A stretch of DNA of 6,181 nucleotides from Acidobacteriota bacterium. GTDB lineage: Bacteria; Acidobacteriota; Terriglobia; Terriglobales; Acidobacteriaceae. Positions 1 through 5,940 of the stretch are shown one piece after another. How positions within the stretch are numbered: position 1 is the first letter of the stretch; every line of letters begins with the position of its first letter. Made by a program: the position numbers and the translations under genes. A model generated the notes under the pieces. The model was given only the letters and a program-made list of their open reading frames with translations. It did no database searches and was not told the origin of the DNA. The stretch is from the NCBI GenBank assembly GCA_003225515.1, contig QIAK01000337.1, positions 1,746 to 7,926 on the forward strand, written 5' to 3'.

Positions 1-1677
1 CTGCAGCTTGGCCTCGCGTTTGGCCATGAGGAATGCCTCGCAAAACGCCTTATCATCTGCCAGCGGCTTGAGCTTGCTTAATTGGCGTAAGTCAGTGATC
101 CAACCATTACCAATGGCGTCTGTGATCGTCTGAGCGAGTGCTGGGTTGGCCAGCAGCAACCATCGTCGTGGCGTTACGCCATTGGTCTTATTGTTGAAGC
201 GTTCGGGATACATCTCGGCCAAATCTTTGACCGTCGTTTTGCAGAGCAACTGAGAGTGAATGGCAGCGACCCCGTTCGTGCTATGCGAGCCGACGATCGC
301 CATGTTGGCCATGCGAATTTTGGGATCGGCACTCTCCTCGATCAGGCTTATGCTGGCGACTCGTCCTTCCTCTCCTGGGAAACGATTGCGAACCTGGTCA
401 AGCAAACGCTGATTGATCTCGATAATGATGTTTAGGTGACGCGGCAGCATCGTCTCAAACCACCGGCGCGGCCACTTCTCGAGAGCCTCGGGCAACAGGG
501 TATGGTTCGTGTATGCCAGCGTTGTTTTTGTGATGTCCCATGCTTCTTCCCATCCAAGATGCGCTTCATCAAGCAGGATTCGCATCAACTCAGGAACCGC
601 CATCGCCGGATGCGTGTCATTGAGCTGAATCGCCACCTTATCTGGGAACAAGTTCCAATCCGTATTGTTCTGCCGGAAGCGGCGTACCAGATCGGCCAGC
701 GACGCGGCGACCAGGAAGTATTCCTGCACGAAGCGCAGTGCCTCACCCACGCTCGTGGAGTCGTCCGGATAGAGTACCCGCGTGAGAGACTCGGCAGCCA
801 GGCTCTCGGCTAAGGCTGCGACAAAATCCCCGCTGCTGAATTCCTGAAAGTCAAAGTAATCAGGTGCCGCGGCGGCCCAGAGTCGCAAGGTGTTGATGTT
901 TTTACCGCCGTACCCCACGACGGGTCGGTCAAATGGGATGCCCATCAGACTTAATCGGCGACCAGGCACCGCACGTAAGCTTCCGCCATGCAACTCGAAT
1001 GAGCAGTTCAGCTTTATCTCCACCGAGTCCTGGGGGCGCGCGACCTCCCACGGATCTGCATTCCGGAGCCAGTTGTCTGCGTCCTCACATTGCCATCCAT
1101 CTTTTATGGACTGCTTGAAGATTCCGTATTCATACCGCAGGCCGTAACCCATCGCCGGGAGCTGCATGGTCGCCATTGAGTCGAGGAAGCAGGCGGCCAA
1201 ACGTCCAAGTCCCCCGTTTCCTAGGCCCGCATCCGGTTCCTGCTCCAGCAATTCGAGCCAGTCCATATTTTTCTGTAGGACGGTTTCCTTGATGACCGGA
1301 TCCAGCAAAAGATTGCTGATGTTATTGCTAAGGGAGCGCCCAATAAGAAACTCCATCGAGAGATAGTAAACACGCTTAGGATTCTCGTTCGCGTAAGTGC
1401 TTTCGGTGTGCACCCAACGTTGCGAGAGGATGTCCCGGACGGAACGGGCTAGCGCCTCAAAACGCATCCGGCCATTCGAAGCGGGGACGTCGACAACGTT
1501 ATCAAAAATCAGATGGCGCTCATACAGTCCGTTCTCCGTTCCAGAGAACTGAACCGGCCCACAGCCGTACTGTTGAATCAGCCTCGAAATAGTTTGCGGG
1601 GCAATATGGATTGGGACTATACTCGCGCGTTTTGTGCCCGTCAGGCTCCCGGGATTCGCCACAGTTTTCATGCTCAT
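1..1677 (-). CDS. glgP: Glycogen phosphorylase, N-terminal part (runs off left edge)
   Basis: Glycogen/alpha-glucan phosphorylase (GT35 family), a cytoplasmic PLP enzyme that releases glucose-1-phosphate from glycogen using phosphate. My own translation of the reverse strand is open for 559 codons from ATG at 1677 down to base 1, with no stop. Family motifs in order: YYLSMEFLIGR (residues 104-114), GLGNGGLGRLAACFLDS (151-167), RYEYGIFKQ (181-189), VLYPDD (301-306), QLNDTHPAMAVPEL (351-364), YTNHTLLPEALEKWP (389-403), MANMAIVGSHSTNGVA (456-471) and FNNKTNGVTPRRWL (494-507). Full-length members have about 820-850 residues, so roughly the last third, including the PLP-binding lysine, lies outside the window. 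The truncation is the window edge, not a mutation. ATG at 1677 is preferred over ATG at 1671 because an AAGGA site sits 7 bases upstream of it. It lies downstream of xfp on the same strand with a 63-base gap, so co-transcription is likely. Exact glucan preference cannot be read from sequence. Confidence 0.96.
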   Translation of the reverse strand, partial: MSMKTVANPGSLTGTKRASIVPIHIAPQTISRLIQQYGCGPVQFSGTENGLYERHLIFDNVVDVPASNGRMRFEALARSVRDILSQRWVHTESTYANENPKRVYYLSMEFLIGRSLSNNISNLLLDPVIKETVLQKNMDWLELLEQEPDAGLGNGGLGRLAACFLDSMATMQLPAMGYGLRYEYGIFKQSIKDGWQCEDADNWLRNADPWEVARPQDSVEIKLNCSFELHGGSLRAVPGRRLSLMGIPFDRPVVGYGGKNINTLRLWAAAAPDYFDFQEFSSGDFVAALAESLAAESLTRVLYPDDSTSVGEALRFVQEYFLVAASLADLVRRFRQNNTDWNLFPDKVAIQLNDTHPAMAVPELMRILLDEAHLGWEEAWDITKTTLAYTNHTLLPEALEKWPRRWFETMLPRHLNIIIEINQRLLDQVRNRFPGEEGRVASISLIEESADPKIRMANMAIVGSHSTNGVAAIHSQLLCKTTVKDLAEMYPERFNNKTNGVTPRRWLLLANPALAQTITDAIGNGWITDLRQLSKLKPLADDKAFCEAFLMAKREAKLQ

Positions 1678-1740
1678 TGCGCTGTCCTTCTTTCGGGTAA
1701 TTGGTCTGTCATCCGTGAAGTGGGTTTACGCCAGTGATAA
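1678..1740 (-). other. xfp-glgP intergenic spacer, no terminator seen
   Basis: These 63 bases separate the xfp stop codon from the glgP start. Apart from the glgP ribosome binding site I see no GC-rich hairpin followed by a T-run and no convincing promoter on the minus strand. This supports, but does not prove, read-through from xfp into glgP as one operon. Confidence 0.55.
1685..1692 (-). promoter_or_regulatory. Shine-Dalgarno of glgP
   Basis: On the minus strand AAGAAGGA occupies 1692-1685; its AAGGA core ends 7 bases before ATG at 1677. This spacing favours the 1677 start over the in-frame ATG two codons later (1671), where the spacing would be 13 bases. Confidence 0.7.
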
Positions 1741-4161
1741 TTATCCCGGCCAGGTCCATTGATCGACTTCAGGCTTGTCCACGCCGTGCTCGTAGGCGTA
1801 GTTCTGGCAATCGATCTGCAGGTTGCGCAATATCTCCTTCGCATGTGCGCCGGCGACCAGCAGTCCGGGTACGCGGTCAATAACGTCGATTGCCAGAGTG
1901 AAGCGATCGATCTGGTTCTGAATGGCCAGATCAAGGGGCGTGTTGATATTCCCTTTTTCCTTGTAACCGCGCACATGCAAGTTCTTGTGATTCGTCCGTC
2001 GATAGGTCAACCGATGGATCAGCCATGGATAGCCGTGGAAAGCGAAAATAATTGGTTTGTTCTCCGTGAACAGGCTGTCGAAGTCTCTGTCCGACAGACC
2101 GTGGGGGTGCTCAGTCGAGTGAACGAGTCGGTAAAGGTCCACTACGTTAACGAAGCGGATCTTGAGGTTGGGGAAGTGCTCACGCAACAGTACTACTGCG
2201 GCAAGAGCCTCCTTGGTGGGAATATCACCCGCACAAGCCATGACAACGTCCGGTTCTGCCCCTTTGTCATTGCTTGCTTTCCGCCAGATGCCGACCCCTT
2301 TAGTGCAATGCCCAATCGCCTCCTCCATGCTCATGTACTGCAGGTGCTTTTGCTTATCGGAAACAATGACGTTGACGTAACCCGTGCTCTTGAGACAGTG
2401 ATCGGCCACGGATAGCAATGTGTTTACGTCGGGCGGCAGGTAAATTCGGCAAACGTCCGGGCTCTTGTTGACTACCAAGTCCAGGAAACCAGGATCCTGG
2501 TGCGTAAAGCCGTTGTGATCCTGGCGCCACACGGTGGAGGTAATGAGCAAGTTGAGCGAAGAGATGGGAGCTCGCCAGGGTAGCTCGTTGGCCATGGCGA
2601 GCCACTTGGCATGCATATTGAACATCGAGTCGATAACGTGAACAAAAGCTTCATAGGTGGAGAAAAAACCATGTCTGCCGGTCAGAAGGTAGCCTTCGTG
2701 CCAGCCCTCGAGGGTATGCTCCGACAGCATTTCCAGGACTCGGCCGTCGGTCGATAGCTCGCCGCCATCGGCGTCTTCCGGCAGATAGTCAGCCAGCCAT
2801 AGCTTTTTGCTGACCTCGTAGATTGCATCGAGCTTGTTCGAGGAGTTCTCGTCAGGCCCGAAGACGCGAAAGGTCTTCGGGTTCTGCCGCATGATGTCAC
2901 GTAGGAATCGCCCCAGGAAACGTGTGTTTTCAGCAGCCGTTTGGCCCGGCTTCTCCACTGCGATCGCATAATCTCGGAAATCAGGAACCCGCAGGTCTCT
3001 ACGCAGCAAACCGCCATTGGCGTGAGGATTGGCGCTCATTCGACGTGGACCAATCGGGGCGAGCGACCTTAACTCAGGTATGAGCCGCCCATTTTCGTCG
3101 AACAATTCCTCCGGACGATAGCTCCGCATCCAGTCTTCCAGCAACTTTAAATGGACGGGGTTATCGCGCACCCCTGCAAGCGGCACTTGATGGGAGCGCC
3201 AGGAGCCCTCTACCTTGCGTCCATCAACTTCCTTCGGACCGGTCCATCCCTTCGGGGTACGCAGTACGATCATGGGCCAGTGCGCCCGGCTAGCCTTGCC
3301 ACTGGTGCGGGCTTCTTCCTGAATGCGACGGATCTCTAGTACACAATCCTCCAACGTGCCGGCCATTTCCTCGTGCATCAGCTCGACATTTTCGCCTTCC
3401 ACAAAGTGCGGCATCCACCCATAACCCTTGAAAAGGTTCTCCAGTTCTTCGTGGGACACGCGCGCAAGGATTGTCGGGTTATTGATCTTGTAGCCGTTGA
3501 GATTGAGAATCGGCAATACCGCGCCGTCACGGATAGGATTTAGAAATTTGTTGGAGTGCCACGAGGTGGCCAACGCCCCAGTCTCCGCTTCGCCGTCACC
3601 CACGACCACCGCAACCAGAAGGTCGGGATTGTCAAAGGCCGCACCGAAAGCATGGGAGACGCTGTAACCCAACTCGCCTCCTTCATGGATGGAGCCCGGC
3701 GTTTCTGGAGTACAGTGGCTGCCGATACCGCCCGGGAACGAGAAATCCCGGAAGAACGCACGCATCCCTTGTTCGTCTTCGCTCTTGCTCGGGTAGACCT
3801 CAGAATACGTACCTTCCAAATAGACCGGCCCAAGCACGCCGGGCGCCCCGTGGCCGGGGCCAGCAAGAAAAATGGCATTCAAATCATATTTCTTGATCAG
3901 CCGATTGAAGTGAACATAGGTGAAGCTCAGTCCCGGACTCGATCCCCAGTGTCCCAATAACCGAGTCTTTACGTGCTCCGGCTTCAAGGGCGCACGAAGC
4001 AGAGGATTGTCGCGCAAATAAATCATTCCCGCGGCCAGGTAGTTACACGCACGCCAATATGCATCTATTTTGCGAAGCTCTTCGGCAGCCAACGGGTGCA
4101 GAGCACTCGGTTTGATCCCGCCTGTTTTTCGCGTTTTCACATCAGCGACCGTTGATTTCAC
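1741..4161 (-). CDS. xfp: Xylulose-5-phosphate/fructose-6-phosphate phosphoketolase
   Basis: Thiamine-diphosphate enzyme that cleaves xylulose-5-phosphate (and in many members fructose-6-phosphate) with phosphate to give acetyl-phosphate plus glyceraldehyde-3-phosphate (or erythrose-4-phosphate); cytoplasmic. About 806 aa, normal for the family (roughly 790-830). Numbering from the GTG at 4161: GHWG (70-73), GPGHG (101-105), the signature EGGELGY (160-166), the second signature ending in GDGE (188-191, diphosphate/Mg binding) and NLNGYKINNPT (220-230). The middle domain holds HNGFTHQDPGFLDLVVNK, and the C-terminal domain holds HVRGYKEKGNINTPLDLA near the end. All expected domains are present, with no frameshift. 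Start choice: an in-frame GTG at 4176 overlaps the purine-rich GAGGAGGA, which is better read as the Shine-Dalgarno for the GTG at 4161; a further GTG lies at 4140. It is the first gene of a probable xfp-glgP operon, linking glycogen breakdown to acetyl-phosphate. X5P-only versus dual specificity cannot be decided by eye. Confidence 0.97.
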   Translation of the reverse strand: MKSTVADVKTRKTGGIKPSALHPLAAEELRKIDAYWRACNYLAAGMIYLRDNPLLRAPLKPEHVKTRLLGHWGSSPGLSFTYVHFNRLIKKYDLNAIFLAGPGHGAPGVLGPVYLEGTYSEVYPSKSEDEQGMRAFFRDFSFPGGIGSHCTPETPGSIHEGGELGYSVSHAFGAAFDNPDLLVAVVVGDGEAETGALATSWHSNKFLNPIRDGAVLPILNLNGYKINNPTILARVSHEELENLFKGYGWMPHFVEGENVELMHEEMAGTLEDCVLEIRRIQEEARTSGKASRAHWPMIVLRTPKGWTGPKEVDGRKVEGSWRSHQVPLAGVRDNPVHLKLLEDWMRSYRPEELFDENGRLIPELRSLAPIGPRRMSANPHANGGLLRRDLRVPDFRDYAIAVEKPGQTAAENTRFLGRFLRDIMRQNPKTFRVFGPDENSSNKLDAIYEVSKKLWLADYLPEDADGGELSTDGRVLEMLSEHTLEGWHEGYLLTGRHGFFSTYEAFVHVIDSMFNMHAKWLAMANELPWRAPISSLNLLITSTVWRQDHNGFTHQDPGFLDLVVNKSPDVCRIYLPPDVNTLLSVADHCLKSTGYVNVIVSDKQKHLQYMSMEEAIGHCTKGVGIWRKASNDKGAEPDVVMACAGDIPTKEALAAVVLLREHFPNLKIRFVNVVDLYRLVHSTEHPHGLSDRDFDSLFTENKPIIFAFHGYPWLIHRLTYRRTNHKNLHVRGYKEKGNINTPLDLAIQNQIDRFTLAIDVIDRVPGLLVAGAHAKEILRNLQIDCQNYAYEHGVDKPEVDQWTWPG

Positions 4162-4164
4162 AAA

Positions 4165-4172
4165 TCCTCCTC
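4165..4172 (-). promoter_or_regulatory. Strong Shine-Dalgarno deciding the xfp start
   Basis: The minus strand reads GAGGAGGA at 4172-4165, then TTT and GTG at 4161-4159. The AGGAGG core is 4 bases from the GTG, slightly tight but the best match in the region. The upstream in-frame GTG (4176) would place this motif inside the coding sequence and has only a weak AGGT-like site of its own. Confidence 0.65.
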
Positions 4173-4197
4173 GCACTGCAACCTAACGTGCCGCCCA

Positions 4198-4207
4198 GTT
4201 GCGCAAC
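4198..4207. promoter_or_regulatory. 10-bp perfect palindrome GTTGCGCAAC upstream of xfp
   Basis: GTTGCGCAAC is its own reverse complement and lies 37-46 bases upstream of the xfp GTG start, a position where a repressor or activator could act on xfp transcription. The regulator is not recognised, and a 10-bp palindrome can arise by chance, so this is only a candidate operator. Confidence 0.25.
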
Positions 4208-4261
4208 GATTGCGTCTTGGAATTCTGTTGCCGCCTATGGTGGCTGACGAACACCGAGGCG

Positions 4262-4273
4262 GTCCTTCGGGAC
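4262..4273. other. Short hairpin with UUCG tetraloop
   Basis: On the plus strand GTCC (4262-4265), TTCG (4266-4269) and GGAC (4270-4273) form a 4-bp stem with a C(UUCG)G loop, extendable by one G-T pair (4261/4274). C(UUCG)G is a known unusually stable RNA tetraloop. The nearest T-run on the plus strand (TTTTT, 4283-4287) is 9 bases past the stem, too far for a typical intrinsic terminator, and no plus-strand gene precedes it. In a leftward xfp transcript the loop would read CGAA, so no special stability is expected. Confidence 0.3.
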
Positions 4274-4286
4274 TTGTTGCTGTTTT

Positions 4287-4302
4287 TGTGTGACTGCGCA
4301 CA
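4287..4302. promoter_or_regulatory. CRP/FNR-family-like site
   Basis: TGTGT-GACTGC-GCACA spans 16 bases and matches the Escherichia coli CRP core TGTGA-N6-TCACA at 8 of 10 defined positions, preceded by a T-run. It lies between the two divergent units, 126 bases upstream of the xfp start and 148 bases upstream of the cytochrome start. A CRP/FNR-superfamily regulator would fit genes for glycogen use and respiration, but the regulator is not in the window and the match is by eye only. Confidence 0.25.
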
Positions 4303-4336
4303 CCAGAATGCCATCAACACGCGATGAATATTGCCA

Positions 4337-4349
4337 CCGATTCTATCGG
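4337..4349. repeat. Inverted repeat CCGAT-TCT-ATCGG
   Basis: This is a perfect 5-bp inverted repeat around a 3-base centre. On the minus strand it contains TAGAAT, a 5-of-6 match to a -10 hexamer, about 180 bases upstream of xfp; the sequence 17 bases before it (TTTCGA) is a poor -35. It could be an operator over a weak promoter, or chance. Confidence 0.2.
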
Positions 4350-4378
4350 CGAGCGTGGACACTCGAAACTGTAGCTTT

Positions 4379-4389
4379 TGACAGTGTCA
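4379..4389. promoter_or_regulatory. Palindrome TGACA-G-TGTCA upstream of the cytochrome gene
   Basis: This perfect 11-base inverted repeat overlaps a consensus TTGACA (4378-4383) and lies 61-71 bases before the multiheme cytochrome ATG. A further GACACT at 4358-4363 pairs with AGTGTC at 4383-4388, and ACTGT (4368-4372) with ACAGT (4381-4385), so the same half-site is repeated in this short stretch. This suggests a regulator binding site in the cytochrome promoter region. The protein is unknown. Confidence 0.3.
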
Positions 4390-4450
4390 GCTCTCAGCAC
4401 CGTCTCTTACACTCCCCTCACTCCAATGTGGCTTTTCTACGACGGCGACG

Positions 4451-5887
4451 ATGAATTACCCGAGCAACAGGCCGGCCTGGTTCGTGTTAACTCGCCACTG
4501 GTTGAGTCTTGTCGGCGCCGCAATGCTCGCGACTGCCGTGATTTCTTGGCTGTTCGTGCTGCCGCACCAAATTCGCGGCCATGTTGACAATCCTTATGTT
4601 GGGATCGTCATTTTTCTGATCCTTCCGCTGGTGTTCTTCACCGGGTTGGCGCTGATCCCCATCGGAATCTATCTCAGTGCACGCCGTATCAGGATGGGGA
4701 TGGCTCCGTCAACCTTCGACCGGAAGATTGCGCTTCAGCGACTGGCGTGGTTTTTCGGCATCACCACATTCATAAACGTTCTTTTTGGAACCCAAGTCAC
4801 GTATCGCGCGGTCAAGCACATGGAAACGCCGCAATTCTGTGGAGCGACCTGCCACACGATGAACCCCGAACTTGTGGCCTACGAGAATTCACCGCACTCG
4901 AGGGTGGAGTGTGTGGAGTGCCACGTGGCGCCCGGCGCAGCGGGGTGGCTCAGCAGCAAGACAGCCGGTATTCGCCAGCTTGTCGAGACCGTGCTCAATA
5001 CCAGCCCGAAGCCGATACCCACAGCCATTGCGAGCAACCGTCTGGTGCCCGCCAGGGAGACCTGCGAGAACTGCCATTGGCCGCAGAAGTTCGCGGGTGT
5101 GAAGCTGCGTGTCATCAACAAGTATGCCGACGACGAATCCAGCACCCGCACACAAACGGTCCTCCTGATGATGGTAGGGGGAAACAAAATCTCTGGCATT
5201 CACGGCGCGCACTTTGGGCCCGGAGTTCGCATTCGATTCGCCGCAGTGGATGCGGCAAGGCAAACCATTCCATGGGTCGAATACCGCAATACAACTACCG
5301 GAGACATCCAGAACTTCGTCAGTTCCGACTCGACTCCGGACTCCATTAAGGCCTTGCCTACACACGAAATGGAATGCGTGGATTGCCACAACCGCCCAAC
5401 ACATGCATTCGAGTTGCCACCGCGAGCCATGGACAAAGCCTTGGCCCGTGGCGACATTGCCATCACTCTGCCTTATATCAAAAAAGAGGGCGTGGAGTTG
5501 CTGAAGGCAGACTACCGCACCAGGAAAGAAGCCGCAGACAAGCTGCCGGCAAATCTGGCCAGTTTTTATCAACAGCACTATCCCGACCTTTACGCTGAAC
5601 GTGCTCAGGACATCAACCAGGCAGGCAAAGCAGTTCTCGCCATCTACAACCGCAACGTCTTCCCGGAGCTCAGGGTGACATGGGGCACCTATCCAGACAA
5701 TCTAGGCCACGAGGATTTTCCCGGGTGCTTCCGATGTCATGACGGATCGCATACGACGCCGGCCGGCAGGACGATCGCGCAAGACTGCAACACCTGTCAT
5801 GAACCTTTGGCCATGGACGAAGCTACCCCAGAAATCTTGAAAACGCTCGGCATCGCCGAACGAATTTCTAAAGTGCAGAAGCAATGA
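4451..5887 (+). CDS. Membrane-anchored multiheme cytochrome c, NapC/NirT superfamily
   Basis: Predicted quinol-oxidising inner-membrane cytochrome passing electrons to periplasmic acceptors. Of 478 aa, the N-terminus carries three hydrophobic segments (about 17-38, 48-76, 97-118) with a basic stretch after the second (ARRIRMGM). The rest is periplasmic with six haem-attachment motifs: CGATCH (130-135, CX3CH), CVECH (154-158), CENCH (205-209), CVDCH (309-313), CFRCH (426-430) and CNTCH (446-450). CHTMNPE after the first motif resembles the NrfH/NapC first-haem region, where a nearby Met or His ligates iron. Between haems 3 and 4 lies about 100 residues without haem, including VGGNKISGIHGAHFGPG and RQTIPWVEY, which I recall as typical of a long NapC/NirT-like family. 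Classical NapC/NrfH have one membrane helix and four haems; this longer three-helix form is closer to Geobacter ImcH. ATG at 4451 is the first in-frame start; no good Shine-Dalgarno precedes it. The electron acceptor is unknown. Confidence 0.88.
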   Translation: MNYPSNRPAWFVLTRHWLSLVGAAMLATAVISWLFVLPHQIRGHVDNPYVGIVIFLILPLVFFTGLALIPIGIYLSARRIRMGMAPSTFDRKIALQRLAWFFGITTFINVLFGTQVTYRAVKHMETPQFCGATCHTMNPELVAYENSPHSRVECVECHVAPGAAGWLSSKTAGIRQLVETVLNTSPKPIPTAIASNRLVPARETCENCHWPQKFAGVKLRVINKYADDESSTRTQTVLLMMVGGNKISGIHGAHFGPGVRIRFAAVDAARQTIPWVEYRNTTTGDIQNFVSSDSTPDSIKALPTHEMECVDCHNRPTHAFELPPRAMDKALARGDIAITLPYIKKEGVELLKADYRTRKEAADKLPANLASFYQQHYPDLYAERAQDINQAGKAVLAIYNRNVFPELRVTWGTYPDNLGHEDFPGCFRCHDGSHTTPAGRTIAQDCNTCHEPLAMDEATPEILKTLGIAERISKVQKQ

Positions 5888-5940
5888 TCCGGTTGATCGA
5901 ACAGCAACTACGTTTTTGAAAGTGAAAAGGAGCTTTGATT
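5888..5940 (+). other. Spacer between the two cytochrome genes, no terminator seen
   Basis: The 53 bases hold the ribosome binding site of the next gene. No stable hairpin with a T-run and no clear promoter is visible (a TTTTT at 5913-5917 has no stem before it). Co-transcription of the two cytochrome genes is therefore likely. Confidence 0.5.
5927..5932 (+). promoter_or_regulatory. Shine-Dalgarno of the small cytochrome c gene
   Basis: AAGGAG ends 8 bases before ATG at 5941, near-ideal spacing. It contrasts with the preceding multiheme gene, which has no clear site, and fixes the start of the small cytochrome. Confidence 0.75.

Larger units (their letters stand above)
4162..4450. other. Divergent intergenic control region
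   Basis: This 289-base gene-free stretch separates xfp (leftward) from the multiheme cytochrome gene (rightward), so it must contain the upstream control of both units. It holds four short inverted repeats, a UUCG hairpin and a CRP/FNR-like sequence, listed separately. A perfect TTGACA occurs at 4378-4383 on the plus strand, but no good -10 lies 16-18 bases downstream; the nearest TATAAT-like hexamer, TACACT at 4408-4413, is 24 bases away. On the minus strand TAGAAT occurs inside the palindrome at 4337-4349 with only a weak -35. No tRNA, small ORF with a plausible start signal, or riboswitch-like fold was recognised. Confidence 0.7.

Noticed and set aside
1..6. CTGCAG (PstI site) exactly at the left edge, suggesting a cloning junction
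   Set aside because: It encodes in-frame Leu-Gln of glgP, and a six-base site at a window edge is easily chance; nothing else supports a junction.
436..1366. Several plus-strand open frames opposite glgP
   Set aside because: The minus strand here is one continuous glycogen phosphorylase frame with family motifs throughout; these are shadows.
1759..2415. 218-codon open frame on the plus strand opposite xfp
   Set aside because: It lies fully antisense to the strongly conserved C-terminal domain of the phosphoketolase, has no family resemblance, and its codons are forced by the real gene.
4262..4287. Intrinsic terminator from the UUCG hairpin and following T-run
   Set aside because: The stem is only 4 bp, the T-run starts 9 bases after it, and no plus-strand gene ends upstream.
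4378..4413. Sigma-70 promoter from TTGACA (4378-4383) and TACACT (4408-4413)
   Set aside because: The spacer is 24 bases, far outside the usual 16-18, and no better -10 lies at the right distance. It was kept only as part of the palindrome observation.
4378..4587. Short plus-strand frame beginning just before the multiheme gene
   Set aside because: It overlaps the cytochrome N-terminus in another frame, has no ribosome binding site, and its sequence is low in recognisable features.
4889..5578. 229-codon open frame on the minus strand opposite the multiheme cytochrome
   Set aside because: Its complement encodes haem motifs 2 to 4 in the plus frame. The antisense translation has no recognisable motif or start signal.
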